Shown here piece by piece: positions 7,758-16,179 of a stretch of 64,000 bases of DNA. The notes below the pieces were generated by a model, which saw only the letters and a list, made by a program, of their open reading frames with translations, made no database searches and had not been told where the DNA came from. Numbering within the stretch: the stretch's first letter is position 1; every line of letters starts with the position of its first letter. Both the position numbers and the translations under genes were made by a program. This DNA comes from Streptomyces sp. NBRC 110028 (lineage in GTDB: Bacteria > Actinomycetota > Actinomycetes > Streptomycetales > Streptomycetaceae): contig NZ_BBUZ01000027.1 of NCBI RefSeq assembly GCF_001417735.1, forward strand, positions 294,709 to 358,708, written 5' to 3'.

Positions 7758-9100
7758 TCGGCCGCCGCGGCCACGGGCTCGTCGGCCGACAGGCTGTCCA
7801 TGAACGAGCTGACCGAGAACACGGCCCGCCCGGGCCCGGCCGGGCCGTAGCCCGGGGGCGAGGTCAGCCCGTACTCCTCCAGCGTCGCCCGGTAGGTCTC
7901 CAGCAGCCGGATGTGGTACTCCAGCGGCGCGCCCTGCGGATTGGCCTTGCCGAGCGGCGTGGTCGGCTCCGGGCACCACGTGGTGAACCGGGGGACGACG
8001 CCGTTGGACATGAAGAACCGCAGCCCCTCGGCGGTCGAGTCGATGGCCTCGTCCACGCTGGTGAAGCCGAACGGCTCGGCCATCTCCACGCCCGCCACGA
8101 AGTTGGGGATCACATTGCGCGCGCCGAACACCTCGGTCGAGTCCAGGATCCGCCGATGCCACTCGTCCCGGCCGACGTAGCGCTCCTTGCCCGGGCAGTA
8201 CAGCTCGAACAGCCGCCGGTCCCACACCTCGAAGTTGGGGTGGTAGATGCGGATGCCGTAGTCGTGGAAACGCTGCACATCGTCGCGCGGCAGCGCCTGC
8301 GCCACCACCTTGCCGATCCAGCGGCCCGGGAAGCGCTCCTCGATGGCCTTCGCGTAGTGGCCGTAGAAGTCGGCCTCGTCGCGGCCGCCGACGTGCGTGG
8401 TGATCGAGCCGCCGGTGAGGGTGTACGCCTGGGAGGCGCCGGCGGTGTCGTGCCGGTCGATGATCTCCAGCGCCTCCAGCACCTCCTCGACCGGCTTGAC
8501 CCCGGTGTACGGACGGCCCGCCGCCTTGTGCTGGCGCCAGTTGTGGTTGATGTCGCAGTACTGGCACTCCTCCTTGGCGCCGAAGTACTGGCACACCCGG
8601 AACACCGTCAGATAGACCAGATAGCCCCACTGGATGGTCGGCGCGACCTCCATCACCGACTTGCCGTTCGACAGCGTGTGCCGGTAGTACTCCGGCATGG
8701 GCGGCAGGCCGACGTCCGCGATCCGGGTCCCGTCCAGGTACAGCCCCAGTGCCCCGTCCTCCCCGGCCCGCACCACGTACGGCGAGTCCGGGTTGACGCG
8801 CACCGACACCACGGTGCGCCGCAGCCCGTACGGCCCGTCGGTGAGCACGATCTCCTCCGGCGGCCGGTTGAGCGCGGCGGCGCCCAGCTCGGGAAGGGTG
8901 CGGTGGTCGAAGGAGAAGATGAAGTACGACTTCGGCTTGACGTCCCCGTCGTCCCCGCCGCTGAGCGCGGAGTCGTCGAAGGCCATGCCGCCGCGCAGCA
9001 GATCCTCCTTGATCACCGCCTCCGGTGGCACCTGCGGGAAGCGCCCCATCAGCTCCTCGACCAGCGCGGTACGGTTCGGACTCGTCATCTGCTGCACCAT
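7754..9100 (-). CDS. Radical SAM enzyme with CX8CX2C cluster motif
   Basis: A 448-residue protein predicted to bind a [4Fe-4S] cluster and S-adenosylmethionine. The cysteines lie in RVCQYFGAKEECQYCD (Cys170, Cys179, Cys182), spacing CX8CX2C rather than the classic CX3CX2C. A GGE-like SAM-amine motif follows as TLTGGSITT (about 228-235). Residues 1-165 form an N-terminal extension with no recognised domain; the rest fits a partial TIM barrel, and no SPASM cysteines are visible at the C-terminus. ATG 9100 and ATG 9088 are both possible starts; neither has a strong ribosome site. It leads a two-gene operon with the coupled GNAT. I do not recognise the exact subfamily or its substrate. Confidence 0.85.
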   Translation of the reverse strand: MVQQMTSPNRTALVEELMGRFPQVPPEAVIKEDLLRGGMAFDDSALSGGDDGDVKPKSYFIFSFDHRTLPELGAAALNRPPEEIVLTDGPYGLRRTVVSVRVNPDSPYVVRAGEDGALGLYLDGTRIADVGLPPMPEYYRHTLSNGKSVMEVAPTIQWGYLVYLTVFRVCQYFGAKEECQYCDINHNWRQHKAAGRPYTGVKPVEEVLEALEIIDRHDTAGASQAYTLTGGSITTHVGGRDEADFYGHYAKAIEERFPGRWIGKVVAQALPRDDVQRFHDYGIRIYHPNFEVWDRRLFELYCPGKERYVGRDEWHRRILDSTEVFGARNVIPNFVAGVEMAEPFGFTSVDEAIDSTAEGLRFFMSNGVVPRFTTWCPEPTTPLGKANPQGAPLEYHIRLLETYRATLEEYGLTSPPGYGPAGPGRAVFSVSSFMDSLSADEPVAAAAE

Positions 9101-9152
9101 CCCTGACTCGATGAGATTCGCCGGCTCCCCCGCAGGTCTTCTCGTCCCGCCA

Positions 9153-9196
9153 GCCTAGATCAGCCCCGTGACCGGCCTGGATCAGCCCCGTGATCC
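9153..9196. repeat. 22-bp tandem repeat in divergent promoter region
   Basis: Two adjacent 22-bp units (9153-9174 and 9175-9196) match at 19 of 22 positions and share the 14-mer GATCAGCCCCGTGA. They lie between the divergent radical-SAM and NAD kinase starts. A 22-bp period is two helical turns, which would place a regulator on the same face twice. Confidence 0.7.
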
Positions 9197-9244
9197 GCCC
9201 GCTGCCGGGCGCCGCGCGCCGGGGCGCTCTACGGTGGGAGGAGG

Positions 9245-10300
9245 ATGCCTGTCAACCGGCTCGGCCTGGTCGTCCACCGGGCCCGCCCCGCCGCTGTCGC
9301 GGCGGCCCGTGCCGCGCACTCCTGGGCCGCAGCGCGGGACGTCTCCTGCACCGAGATCGACGTGTGGCGCGAGGGCCGTCCCCGGGGCAGCGCGCGGGAG
9401 GAGTCCGCCTCGGCCGGGCATCCCGATCTGATCGTCACCTTCGGCGGTGACGGCACGTTCCTGCGCGGGGCCCGCATCGCCGCCACGGACGGTGCCGCGG
9501 CGCTGGGGGTGAACGTGGGCCGGGTCGGCTTCCTCACCGAGATCACCCCCGACGACCTGCGGCCCGCCCTGGACGCCGTGCAGGCGGGCCGCACCACGGT
9601 CGAGGAGCGCATGATGCTCACGCTGCGCGCGTCGCGGCCGCTGGACATGCCCGCCGGGATGGACGCGCTGCTGCGGTACGGACGCGGGCCGGTGCTGCCC
9701 GCGCCGAAGATCCGGCCCGGCAGCCCCGAAGAGGTCGGCTGGGGCGTCGCCCTGGACGTCACCGCCCTCAACGACGTGGTGTTCGAGAAGCTGGCCCGCG
9801 ACCGCCAGGCCGGGGTGGCGGTCTATGTGTCCGGGCAGTTGCTCGCCTCGTACTCGGCCGACGCCATCATCGTGGCCACCCCCACCGGCTCCACCGCGTA
9901 CAGCTTCGCCGCGGGCGGCCCGGTCGTCTCCCCGCACATGGACGCGGTCGTCTTCACCCCCGTCGCCCCGCACATCGCCTTCGACCGCAGCGTGGTGGCC
10001 GCGGTGGACGAGGCCGTCGCGATCCGGGTGCTGCCGCACTCCGGGCGGGTGGCGGTCTCCATCGACGGGCAGCTGCGCGGGGTGCTGGAGCCGGGCGACT
10101 GGGTGGCGGCGTACCGGGCCCCGGCCCGGCTGCGGCTGGTACGGATGCGGCCCGCCGAGTTCTACCACCGGCTGCGTGACCGCTTCCGGCTCGCCGACTC
10201 GCCCGCCGCCGACCAGGCCCCGCCGTTCTACCGGCCCCGCAGCCCGGTCCCCGACGACCTCGCCCATCTGCGGCTGCCCCCGCCACCGGGCGCCGGATGA
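9245..10300 (+). CDS. nadK: NAD kinase (ATP-NAD kinase)
   Basis: A 351-residue cytoplasmic enzyme that phosphorylates NAD to NADP. The family signatures are present in order: GGDGTF at about residues 67-72, a LND motif in TALNDVVF, and the glycine-rich TPTGSTAYSFAAGGP with a following DGQLRG strand. A purine-rich GGGAGGAGG run lies immediately before ATG 9245, so the effective ribosome-site spacing is short. The 60-residue C-terminal part after SIDGQ is a little longer than usual and proline-rich. Streptomyces often carry more than one NAD kinase, so this may be an accessory paralogue. It precedes the molybdenum dehydrogenase genes on the same strand with a 60-bp gap. Confidence 0.93.
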   Translation: MPVNRLGLVVHRARPAAVAAARAAHSWAAARDVSCTEIDVWREGRPRGSAREESASAGHPDLIVTFGGDGTFLRGARIAATDGAAALGVNVGRVGFLTEITPDDLRPALDAVQAGRTTVEERMMLTLRASRPLDMPAGMDALLRYGRGPVLPAPKIRPGSPEEVGWGVALDVTALNDVVFEKLARDRQAGVAVYVSGQLLASYSADAIIVATPTGSTAYSFAAGGPVVSPHMDAVVFTPVAPHIAFDRSVVAAVDEAVAIRVLPHSGRVAVSIDGQLRGVLEPGDWVAAYRAPARLRLVRMRPAEFYHRLRDRFRLADSPAADQAPPFYRPRSPVPDDLAHLRLPPPPGAG

Positions 10301-10360
10301 CGGGCCCGCGGGCCCACGGTGCGGCGCGCGGTCGAGATGCGGGGCCCCGAACCCGGTGTC

Positions 10361-10948
10361 ATGGTGAGGGCTGTGACAGCTCAGAGGTTTCACACCGATC
10401 TCACGCTGCGTGTCAACGGCGCCGACCGGCCCCTCACCCTCGACAACCGGGTCACCCTGCTGGACGCCCTGCGCGAACACCTCGCGCTGACCGGCACCAA
10501 GAAGGGCTGCGACCACGGCCAGTGCGGCGCCTGCACGGTCCTCCTCGACGGCGAACGGGTGAACAGCTGCCTGGTGTTCGCCGTGACCGCCGCCGGCCAC
10601 GACATCACCACCATCGAGGGCGTCGCCGACCTCGCCGCCACGGAGGATCTGCACCCGCTCCAGCAGGCGTTCCTGGAACATGACGGCTTCCAGTGCGGCT
10701 ATTGCACCCCGGGCCAGATCTGCTCGGCCATCGGCGCGCTCGCCGAGGCGGCCCGCGGCTGGCCCAGCCACGTCACCGAGGACGTGGCCGCCGGTGTCCG
10801 CGCGCCCGACGCCCTGGACGACGACGAGATCCGGGAGCGGATGAGCGGCAACCTGTGCCGCTGCGGGGCGTATCGCGGCATCGTGGACGCCATCCGTGAG
10901 GCCGCCGGGGCGGACGGCGCGGGCGTGCCGGTCCGGGGCGGTGTGTGA
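10361..10948 (+). CDS. Molybdenum dehydrogenase, [2Fe-2S] subunit (PaoA/XdhS-like)
   Basis: The iron-sulfur subunit (195 residues from ATG 10361) of a xanthine dehydrogenase/aldehyde oxidoreductase-type complex. It carries the plant-ferredoxin-like cluster motif CDHGQCGAC with a fourth Cys in VNSC (Cys50, 55, 58, 70), and the second cluster in the helical domain as QCGYCTPGQ and LCRCGAYRGI. Electrons pass from the molybdenum centre through both clusters to FAD. No Tat signal precedes the ferredoxin domain, so the complex should be cytoplasmic. ATG 10361 and GTG 10373 are both plausible starts. It leads a three-gene operon, overlapping the next gene by one base. Confidence 0.9.
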   Translation: MVRAVTAQRFHTDLTLRVNGADRPLTLDNRVTLLDALREHLALTGTKKGCDHGQCGACTVLLDGERVNSCLVFAVTAAGHDITTIEGVADLAATEDLHPLQQAFLEHDGFQCGYCTPGQICSAIGALAEAARGWPSHVTEDVAAGVRAPDALDDDEIRERMSGNLCRCGAYRGIVDAIREAAGADGAGVPVRGGV

Positions 10949-11943
10949 TGAAGCCCTTCGCGTATCAGCGCGCCACCCGCCCCGAGGCCGCCGCCTCCCT
11001 CGTCGCCGACTCCACCGAGGCGGTGTACCTGGCCGGGGGCACCAACCTGGTCGACCTGATGAAGCTCGGCGTCACCGAGCCCGCCATGGTCGTCGACATC
11101 ACCGGACTGCCGTACGACCGCATCGAGCACCGGCCCGACGGCGGGGTGCTCATCGGGGCCCTGGTGCCGGGCAGCCGGCTCTCCGGCGACCGCGGCATCC
11201 GGACACGCTTCCCCGCCCTCGCTCAGGCGCTGCTGGCCGGGGCCTCCGGACAGCTCCGGACCCGCGCGACCACCGGCGGCAATCTGCTCCAGCGCACCCG
11301 CTGCGTGTACTTCCAGGACATCACCAAGCCCTGCAACAAGCGGTCCCCGGGGACGGGCTGTTCGGCGATCGGGGGCAGCCACCGCGACCTCGCCGTGATC
11401 GGCACCTCCGACGCCTGCGTGGCCACCAACCCCTCCGACATGGCGGTGGCCCTGGCCGCGCTCGACGCCGTCGTCCACCTGCGGCGCGCCGACGGCGGCC
11501 CGCGCACCGTGCCGCTCGCCGACTTCCATCTCCTGCCCGGCGACACCCCGCACCGGGAGACGGTGCTCCAGCCCGGCGACCTCATCACCGGCGTCGAGCT
11601 GCCCCCGCCGCCGCCCGGCGCCATGCGCTACCGCAAGGTGCGCGACCGCTGGTCCTACGCGTTCGCGGTGGTGTCCCTCGCCGCCGTGGCCGCCACCGAC
11701 GGGCAGGGAGCGCTGCGGGAGATCCGGCTCGCGCTCGGCGGGGTGGCGCCCAAGCCGTGGCGCGCGCACACGGCCGAGCGGCTGCTGACCGGGCGGCGGC
11801 CGACCGAGGACGCGCTGCGCACCGCGGCGCTGTCCGAATTCGCCTCGGCACGCCCGCTGCCGGACAACGCCTTCAAGATCGGCCTCGCCGCGGACCTCAT
11901 CACGGCCACCGTGCGCGACCTCGTGGCAGGGGAGGGGCGATGA
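10948..11943 (+). CDS. Molybdenum dehydrogenase, FAD subunit with extra Fe-S cysteines (PaoB/YagS-like)
   Basis: The medium, FAD-binding subunit (331 residues). The PCMH-type FAD loop AGGTNLVDLMKLG and TTGGNLLQRTRC are visible, with the CO_deh_flav_C domain after about residue 220. The stretch RCVYFQD..KPCNKRSPGTGC carries cysteines in the pattern that binds an additional [4Fe-4S] cluster in E. coli PaoB, which sets this group apart from ordinary xanthine dehydrogenases. The start ATG 10948 shares one base with the previous stop (TGATG), and GTG 10945 is possible. The stop overlaps the start of the large subunit (ATGA). Confidence 0.92.
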   Translation: MKPFAYQRATRPEAAASLVADSTEAVYLAGGTNLVDLMKLGVTEPAMVVDITGLPYDRIEHRPDGGVLIGALVPGSRLSGDRGIRTRFPALAQALLAGASGQLRTRATTGGNLLQRTRCVYFQDITKPCNKRSPGTGCSAIGGSHRDLAVIGTSDACVATNPSDMAVALAALDAVVHLRRADGGPRTVPLADFHLLPGDTPHRETVLQPGDLITGVELPPPPPGAMRYRKVRDRWSYAFAVVSLAAVAATDGQGALREIRLALGGVAPKPWRAHTAERLLTGRRPTEDALRTAALSEFASARPLPDNAFKIGLAADLITATVRDLVAGEGR

Positions 11944-14039
11944 CCACCCTCGAACGGACCGTGGGCACCGGGGTGACCCGGATCGAAGGGCGCGAGAAGG
12001 TCACCGGCACCGCGCTCTACGCGTACGAGTACCCCGTACCGGACGCCCTGTACGCCGTGGCGGTGCAGTCCACCATCGCCCGCGGCCGGGTGCGCTCCGT
12101 CGACGCCGGGCCCGCGTCGGCCCTCCCCGGGGTCGTCGCCGTGCTGGACAGCGGCAGTGTGCCGCGGCTGCGTCCGACCGACGACCCGGAACTGTCCGTC
12201 CTGCAGTCCGCCGAGGTCGCCTACCGGGGGCAGATCGTGGCGGCCGTGGTCGCGGACAGCTATGAGACGGCGCGTCAGGCCGCGGCCGCGGTACGCGTCG
12301 GCTACGCGGAGGAGCCGCACGACGTCGAACTGCGCGACGGCGATCCGCACATCTTCGTCCCCGAGACCGTCAACGCCGGATACGTGGGCCGGACGGAGCG
12401 GGGAGACGTGGACACCGCGCTGGCCACGGCTCCGGTCACCATCGACGCCACGTACACCACACCGCCCGAGCACACCTGCGCGATGGAGCCGCACGCCACC
12501 ATCGCGGTCTGGGACGGCGACACGCTGACCCTCTACAACGGCGACCAGGGGCCCTGGGTGACGGCGAACACGCTCGCCGCCCTGTTCGGGCTCCCCGAGG
12601 GCGCCGTACGGATCGTGGCGGACCACGTGGGCGGCGGGTTCGGCTCCAAGGCGCTGCCCCGCCCGCCCACGGTGCTCGCCGCGCTGGCCGCGCGGGCGGT
12701 CGGCCGCCCGGTGAAGGTGGCGGCGACCCGGCAGCAGATGTTCACCATGGTCTCGTACCGGACCCCCACCGTGCAGCGGGTCCGGCTGGGCGCCGAGCGC
12801 GACGGCCGGCTCACCGCGATCTCGCACAACGCGCTCCAGCAGAGCTCCCGGCTCACCCCGTACTGTGAGCAGACCGTCGTCGCCACCCGCATGATGTACG
12901 CGGCGCCGCACCGCCGCACCATCCACCGCCTGGCACAGCTCGACGTGCCCACGCCGTCGTGGATGCGGGCGCCCGGCGAGTCCCCGGGGATGTTCGCGCT
13001 GGAGAGCGCGATGGACGAGCTGGCGTACGCGCTGGAGATGGACCCCATCGAGCTGCGGGTGGTCAACGAGCCGTCCGCGGACCCCGAGTCGGGGAACGCC
13101 TTCAGCAGCCGCAACCTCATCGCCTGCCTGCGCGAGGGCGCGGCCCGGTTCGGCTGGGCAGGGCGTGACCCCCGCCCCGGCCGCCGCCGCGAGGGGCGGT
13201 GGCTGGTGGGCACCGGCGTCGCTGCGGGCACCTACCCCGCCCACACCTGGCCCGCCACCGCGACCGCCCGCGCGGAGCCCGACGGGCGCTTCACGGTGAG
13301 GATCGCCGCCGTCGACATCGGCACCGGAGCCCGTACCGCGCTGACCCAGGTGGCCGCGGACGAACTCGGCGTGGCGCTGGACCGGGTCACCCTGGACATC
13401 GGCCGCAGCTCTTACGGCGAGGCCCCCTTCGCGGGCGGCTCCATGGGCACCAGCTCCTGGGGGTGGGCGGTGAGCAAGGTGTGCCGGGAGCTGTCCAAGC
13501 GGCTCGGCGACCTGGCCGGGCAGATCCCGCCCGGCGGGCTGGAGGCGTACGCGGACACCACCGAGGACGTCCGGGCACGGGAGGACCTCGCGCGCCACGC
13601 CTACGGCGCCCAGTTCGCGGAGGTGCGGGTGGACGCGGACACCGGGCAGGTGCGGGTCGACCGGCTGCTGGGGATGTTCGCCGCCGGGCGCATCATCAAC
13701 GCCCGTACGGCCCGCTCGCAGCTGCGCGGCGGCATGTGCATGGGGCTGTCGGCGGCGCTGTACGAAAACCTCGAACTCGACCCGGACTTCGGCGACTTCG
13801 CTAACCATGACCTCGCCACCTACCATGTGGCGGCTCACGCCGATGTGCGTGATGTCGAGGCGTACTGGATCGAGGAGGAGGACGACCGGCTCAGCCCGAT
13901 CGGCGCCAAGGGCGTCGGGGAGCTGGGCATCGTCGGGACGGCCGCGGCCGTCGCCAACGCCGTCCACCACGCGACGGGGGTACGGGTGCGCGACCTGCCG
14001 ATCACCCTGGAGCGGGTGCGCGCCGGCCGGACGCCGTGA
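11940..14039 (+). CDS. Molybdenum dehydrogenase, molybdopterin-binding subunit (PaoC/XdhL-like)
   Basis: The catalytic subunit (699 residues) that binds the molybdopterin cytosine dinucleotide cofactor and hydroxylates an aldehyde or N-heterocycle. The first about 110 residues are the aldehyde-oxidase hammerhead domain (TGTALYAYEYP). Cofactor motifs include GGGFGSKA and GGSMGTSSWG, and the catalytic glutamate is in GAKGVGELG near the C-terminus. The start ATG 11940 has GGGGAGGGG upstream and overlaps the FAD-subunit stop by four bases. Together the three genes encode a complete L-M-S complex resembling E. coli PaoABC; aldehydes are the likely substrates. No XdhC/PaoD-type insertion chaperone is in the window. 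Confidence 0.93.
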   Translation: MTTLERTVGTGVTRIEGREKVTGTALYAYEYPVPDALYAVAVQSTIARGRVRSVDAGPASALPGVVAVLDSGSVPRLRPTDDPELSVLQSAEVAYRGQIVAAVVADSYETARQAAAAVRVGYAEEPHDVELRDGDPHIFVPETVNAGYVGRTERGDVDTALATAPVTIDATYTTPPEHTCAMEPHATIAVWDGDTLTLYNGDQGPWVTANTLAALFGLPEGAVRIVADHVGGGFGSKALPRPPTVLAALAARAVGRPVKVAATRQQMFTMVSYRTPTVQRVRLGAERDGRLTAISHNALQQSSRLTPYCEQTVVATRMMYAAPHRRTIHRLAQLDVPTPSWMRAPGESPGMFALESAMDELAYALEMDPIELRVVNEPSADPESGNAFSSRNLIACLREGAARFGWAGRDPRPGRRREGRWLVGTGVAAGTYPAHTWPATATARAEPDGRFTVRIAAVDIGTGARTALTQVAADELGVALDRVTLDIGRSSYGEAPFAGGSMGTSSWGWAVSKVCRELSKRLGDLAGQIPPGGLEAYADTTEDVRAREDLARHAYGAQFAEVRVDADTGQVRVDRLLGMFAAGRIINARTARSQLRGGMCMGLSAALYENLELDPDFGDFANHDLATYHVAAHADVRDVEAYWIEEEDDRLSPIGAKGVGELGIVGTAAAVANAVHHATGVRVRDLPITLERVRAGRTP

Positions 14040-14066
14040 CCTGACACACCAGGGGACCTGACACAC
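14038..14066. repeat. 12-bp direct repeat
   Basis: GACCTGACACAC occurs at 14038-14049 and 14055-14066 (17-bp period), starting inside the stop codon of the molybdopterin subunit gene. Role unknown. Confidence 0.6.
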
Positions 14067-14067
14067 T

Positions 14068-14125
14068 GGAGGGGGCTGACAACGCCCCCTCCCGGGTGTC
14101 CCGCGGTAACGGCGCGGGACACCCG
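14068..14125. terminator. Two tandem hairpins, bidirectional terminator
   Basis: The first hairpin is GGAGGGGGC/GCCCCCTCC (14068-14076 with 14084-14092, 7-base loop). The second is a perfect 13-bp stem, CGGGTGTCCCGCG with its complement (14093-14105 and 14113-14125, 7-base loop). They lie between the convergent dehydrogenase operon and protease gene and should stop transcription from both sides. Confidence 0.75.
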
Positions 14126-14158
14126 GAGCGTGAGGGGCGGATGCGGGGCGGTACCGCC

Positions 14159-15310
14159 TTACTGGGCCGCGCCGCCACCGGCTCCGGCGTCACCGATCGT
14201 GGCGCCGACCGCCTCCAGCGCGGTGGTCACCGGCTGGAAGAACGTCTCACCGCCCGCGGTGCAGTCGCCACTGCCGCCGGAGGTCAGGCCGATGGCCTTG
14301 CCGTCCTCGGTGAACAGGGAGCCGCCGCTGTCGCCGGGCTCGGCGCAGACGTCGGTCTGGATGAGCCCGCTGACCGAGCCCTCGGCGTAGTTGACGGTCG
14401 CGTTGAGACCGGTGACCGAGCCGCCGTTCAGCCCGGTGGTGCTGCCCATGCGCTGCACCTCCTGGCCCACCGACGCCTCGGCCGCCTCGGTGATGTTCAC
14501 CGTCTTGCCGTCGCCGGTGTCGACCGTGCTCGGGGCATCGGTGGCGGTGTCGTCGTACGTGGCGAGCGCGAAGTCACCGGTGCCGGGGAAGGTGGCGTCC
14601 TTGACCGTGGCGACCGGGGCGCCGTCCTGCGTCTCCGACCACTCCTCGGCCGCGACACCGCAGTGGCCGGCGGTCAGGAAGCCCGGGTCGCCGCTGTCGG
14701 TGGTGACGTTGAAGCCCAGGGAGCAGCGCGAACCGCCACCGAAGATGGCGTCACCGCCTGCGGCGAAGGTCTTGAACGTGCCCGCTGAGCGCTTGACGTC
14801 GGCCATGTCCGCGCCCAGCGACTTGACGGTGGACTGGAGGGTGTCCCACTTCGCGCCCTTGACGGTGCTGTCCGCCGTGACCTGGAGCTTGTTGGTCTTG
14901 GGGTTGATGGCCCAGGCGGTGCCCGCCATGGTGGCCTTCTCCTTCAGCGTCGCCTCGGCGGCCTTCAGCGACTTCATGCTGTTCTTGGCGTCCTTGGCGA
15001 CGGCCCCGGCGCTCTTGACCGAGAGATCGACATTGACCTTGTTGCCGACGACGTTGACGACGACCTGCTGCTTGTCCTTGTCGTACCAGGCGCCGCCGAA
15101 CGCGTCGCCCAGGCTCGACGCGAGCTGCGAGATCACGTCCGAAGCGGAATCGGCGTTGAGCGCCTTGGGCTTGGCGTCGAGGGCCTCGGACTTCTTGTCC
15201 TGCGAGGCGTTGGCGTTGGGCAGCAGAATGGCCGCGCCCGCTACGGCGGCGGCCGCGGCGGCCCCGATGACGATCTTTGTTTTGGGGGCGCGCTTGTGAC
15301 TCCGGCTCAA
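14159..15310 (-). CDS. Secreted S1 serine protease with alpha-lytic-type propeptide
   Basis: A 383-residue preproprotease of the streptogrisin/alpha-lytic type, exported by Sec (RSHKRAPKTK, then an Ala-rich hydrophobic core ending in NANA). Residues about 40-195 form the propeptide with an alpha-lytic pro-domain segment (GAWYDKDKQQVVVNV). The mature enzyme starts near AGGDAIFGGGSRCSLGF. The triad is His in TAGHCG, Asp in GTGDFALA and Ser in EPGDSGGS; Cys pairs flank His and Ser. TTG 15310 is taken as start because AGGAGG lies seven bases upstream; ATG 15334 would put that site inside the gene. Monocistronic, ending at the tandem hairpins. Confidence 0.92.
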   Translation of the reverse strand: MSRSHKRAPKTKIVIGAAAAAAVAGAAILLPNANASQDKKSEALDAKPKALNADSASDVISQLASSLGDAFGGAWYDKDKQQVVVNVVGNKVNVDLSVKSAGAVAKDAKNSMKSLKAAEATLKEKATMAGTAWAINPKTNKLQVTADSTVKGAKWDTLQSTVKSLGADMADVKRSAGTFKTFAAGGDAIFGGGSRCSLGFNVTTDSGDPGFLTAGHCGVAAEEWSETQDGAPVATVKDATFPGTGDFALATYDDTATDAPSTVDTGDGKTVNITEAAEASVGQEVQRMGSTTGLNGGSVTGLNATVNYAEGSVSGLIQTDVCAEPGDSGGSLFTEDGKAIGLTSGGSGDCTAGGETFFQPVTTALEAVGATIGDAGAGGGAAQ

Positions 15311-15545
15311 CTTGTGACCTCCTGTGGGGCGCACGGGGTCGTACGCAGGGGACGGGGTTGGCTACGGAGGTTCATACGCATGGGCCGCTGATTGTGTTCA
15401 GACCCCTTCCGCCGCCACGCGGTGACGGGGCTCACACCTTTCGACGTGGAGCGGCAATGCCTGCATTGGTGTCCGTATGCGGGGTACCGGCCGTCCTGTG
15501 TCCCTTTCCATCCACGGGACCCGCCGCGCAAGAGAGGAGCGAACC
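15311..15545. other. Divergent promoter region of the protease and a small gene
   Basis: 235 bp without a gene. It must carry the protease promoter (minus) and that of the 15546 gene (plus). I see no confident -35/-10 pair or operator in it. Confidence 0.4.
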
Positions 15546-15791
15546 GTGAGTGACGAGCGACCGGAAGCCCCCGGGGAACAGGCTCCCGCCATCCCCAGGG
15601 ACCTGCCCGACCAGCAGGCGCAGGGCGGTCCGGACCCGCTGGACATCACCGGCGGCACACCGGACTCCGCTCCGCCCCACCGCCCGGAAGACGTCCCCGA
15701 CCTGGACGAACCCGGCACCCGTCGGCGCGGAAAGCCGCACAGCGGAGGCGTGCACCCCGAGCAGCCGGTGCCCGACGAGCCCTCCGGATGA
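15546..15791 (+). CDS. Small hypothetical hydrophilic protein
   Basis: An 81-residue protein rich in Pro, Glu, Asp and Gly with no hydrophobic segment or recognised motif; probably disordered. GTG 15546 is chosen because AGGAG lies six bases upstream. It ends 18 bp before the next small gene on the same strand, so the two are probably cotranscribed. Function unknown. Confidence 0.6.
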   Translation: MSDERPEAPGEQAPAIPRDLPDQQAQGGPDPLDITGGTPDSAPPHRPEDVPDLDEPGTRRRGKPHSGGVHPEQPVPDEPSG

Positions 15792-15809
15792 AGAGGAAGG
15801 TATTCACGA

Positions 15810-16178
15810 ATGGCCAGTCAGGAACGCTCAGCCACTCAGGTCGTGGTGGTCCTCAACGGACACTCCAAGGAGGACGCCGACACCGTGTTCGGCGTGCTCC
15901 ACGCCTGCTACCCCTCCGGCCCGGCCTCCGGCACCCCGCCGCGCGAGGAGGCCGACGGGCACCCCACGGTGTGGAGCGCGACGTTCGAGGTGGCCGGTGT
16001 GCGGCAGGAGCCCACCCCCACCCCCTTGGGGGCGCCGCTCACCGCCGATCTCCAGGGCGGCCCCCGCCAGGTGGAGCAGCTGCGCGACGTCCTGGCCACC
16101 GCCTTCGTCGTACGCGACGAGGGCCGGATGGCCGGTGACCAGGAGCGTGAACTGCGTCTGCGGCTGGAGAGCCGCTGA
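15810..16178 (+). CDS. Hypothetical protein (122 aa)
   Basis: A 122-residue protein starting at ATG 15810 with GGAAGG eight bases upstream. An opening strand (QVVVVLNGHSKEDADTVFGVL) and a closing helix (QVEQLRDVLATAFVV) suggest a small alpha/beta fold. No catalytic motif or family is recognised. It follows the 81-residue gene closely and ends one base from the stop of the convergent acyltransferase gene, leaving no room for a terminator between them. Confidence 0.7.
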   Translation: MASQERSATQVVVVLNGHSKEDADTVFGVLHACYPSGPASGTPPREEADGHPTVWSATFEVAGVRQEPTPTPLGAPLTADLQGGPRQVEQLRDVLATAFVVRDEGRMAGDQERELRLRLESR

Positions 16179-16179
16179 C

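Noticed and set aside
7227..9100. A RiPP cluster around the radical SAM gene
   Set aside because: No short precursor-like gene with a ribosome site was found in the flanking 150 bp, and no peptidase or RiPP recognition element is visible.
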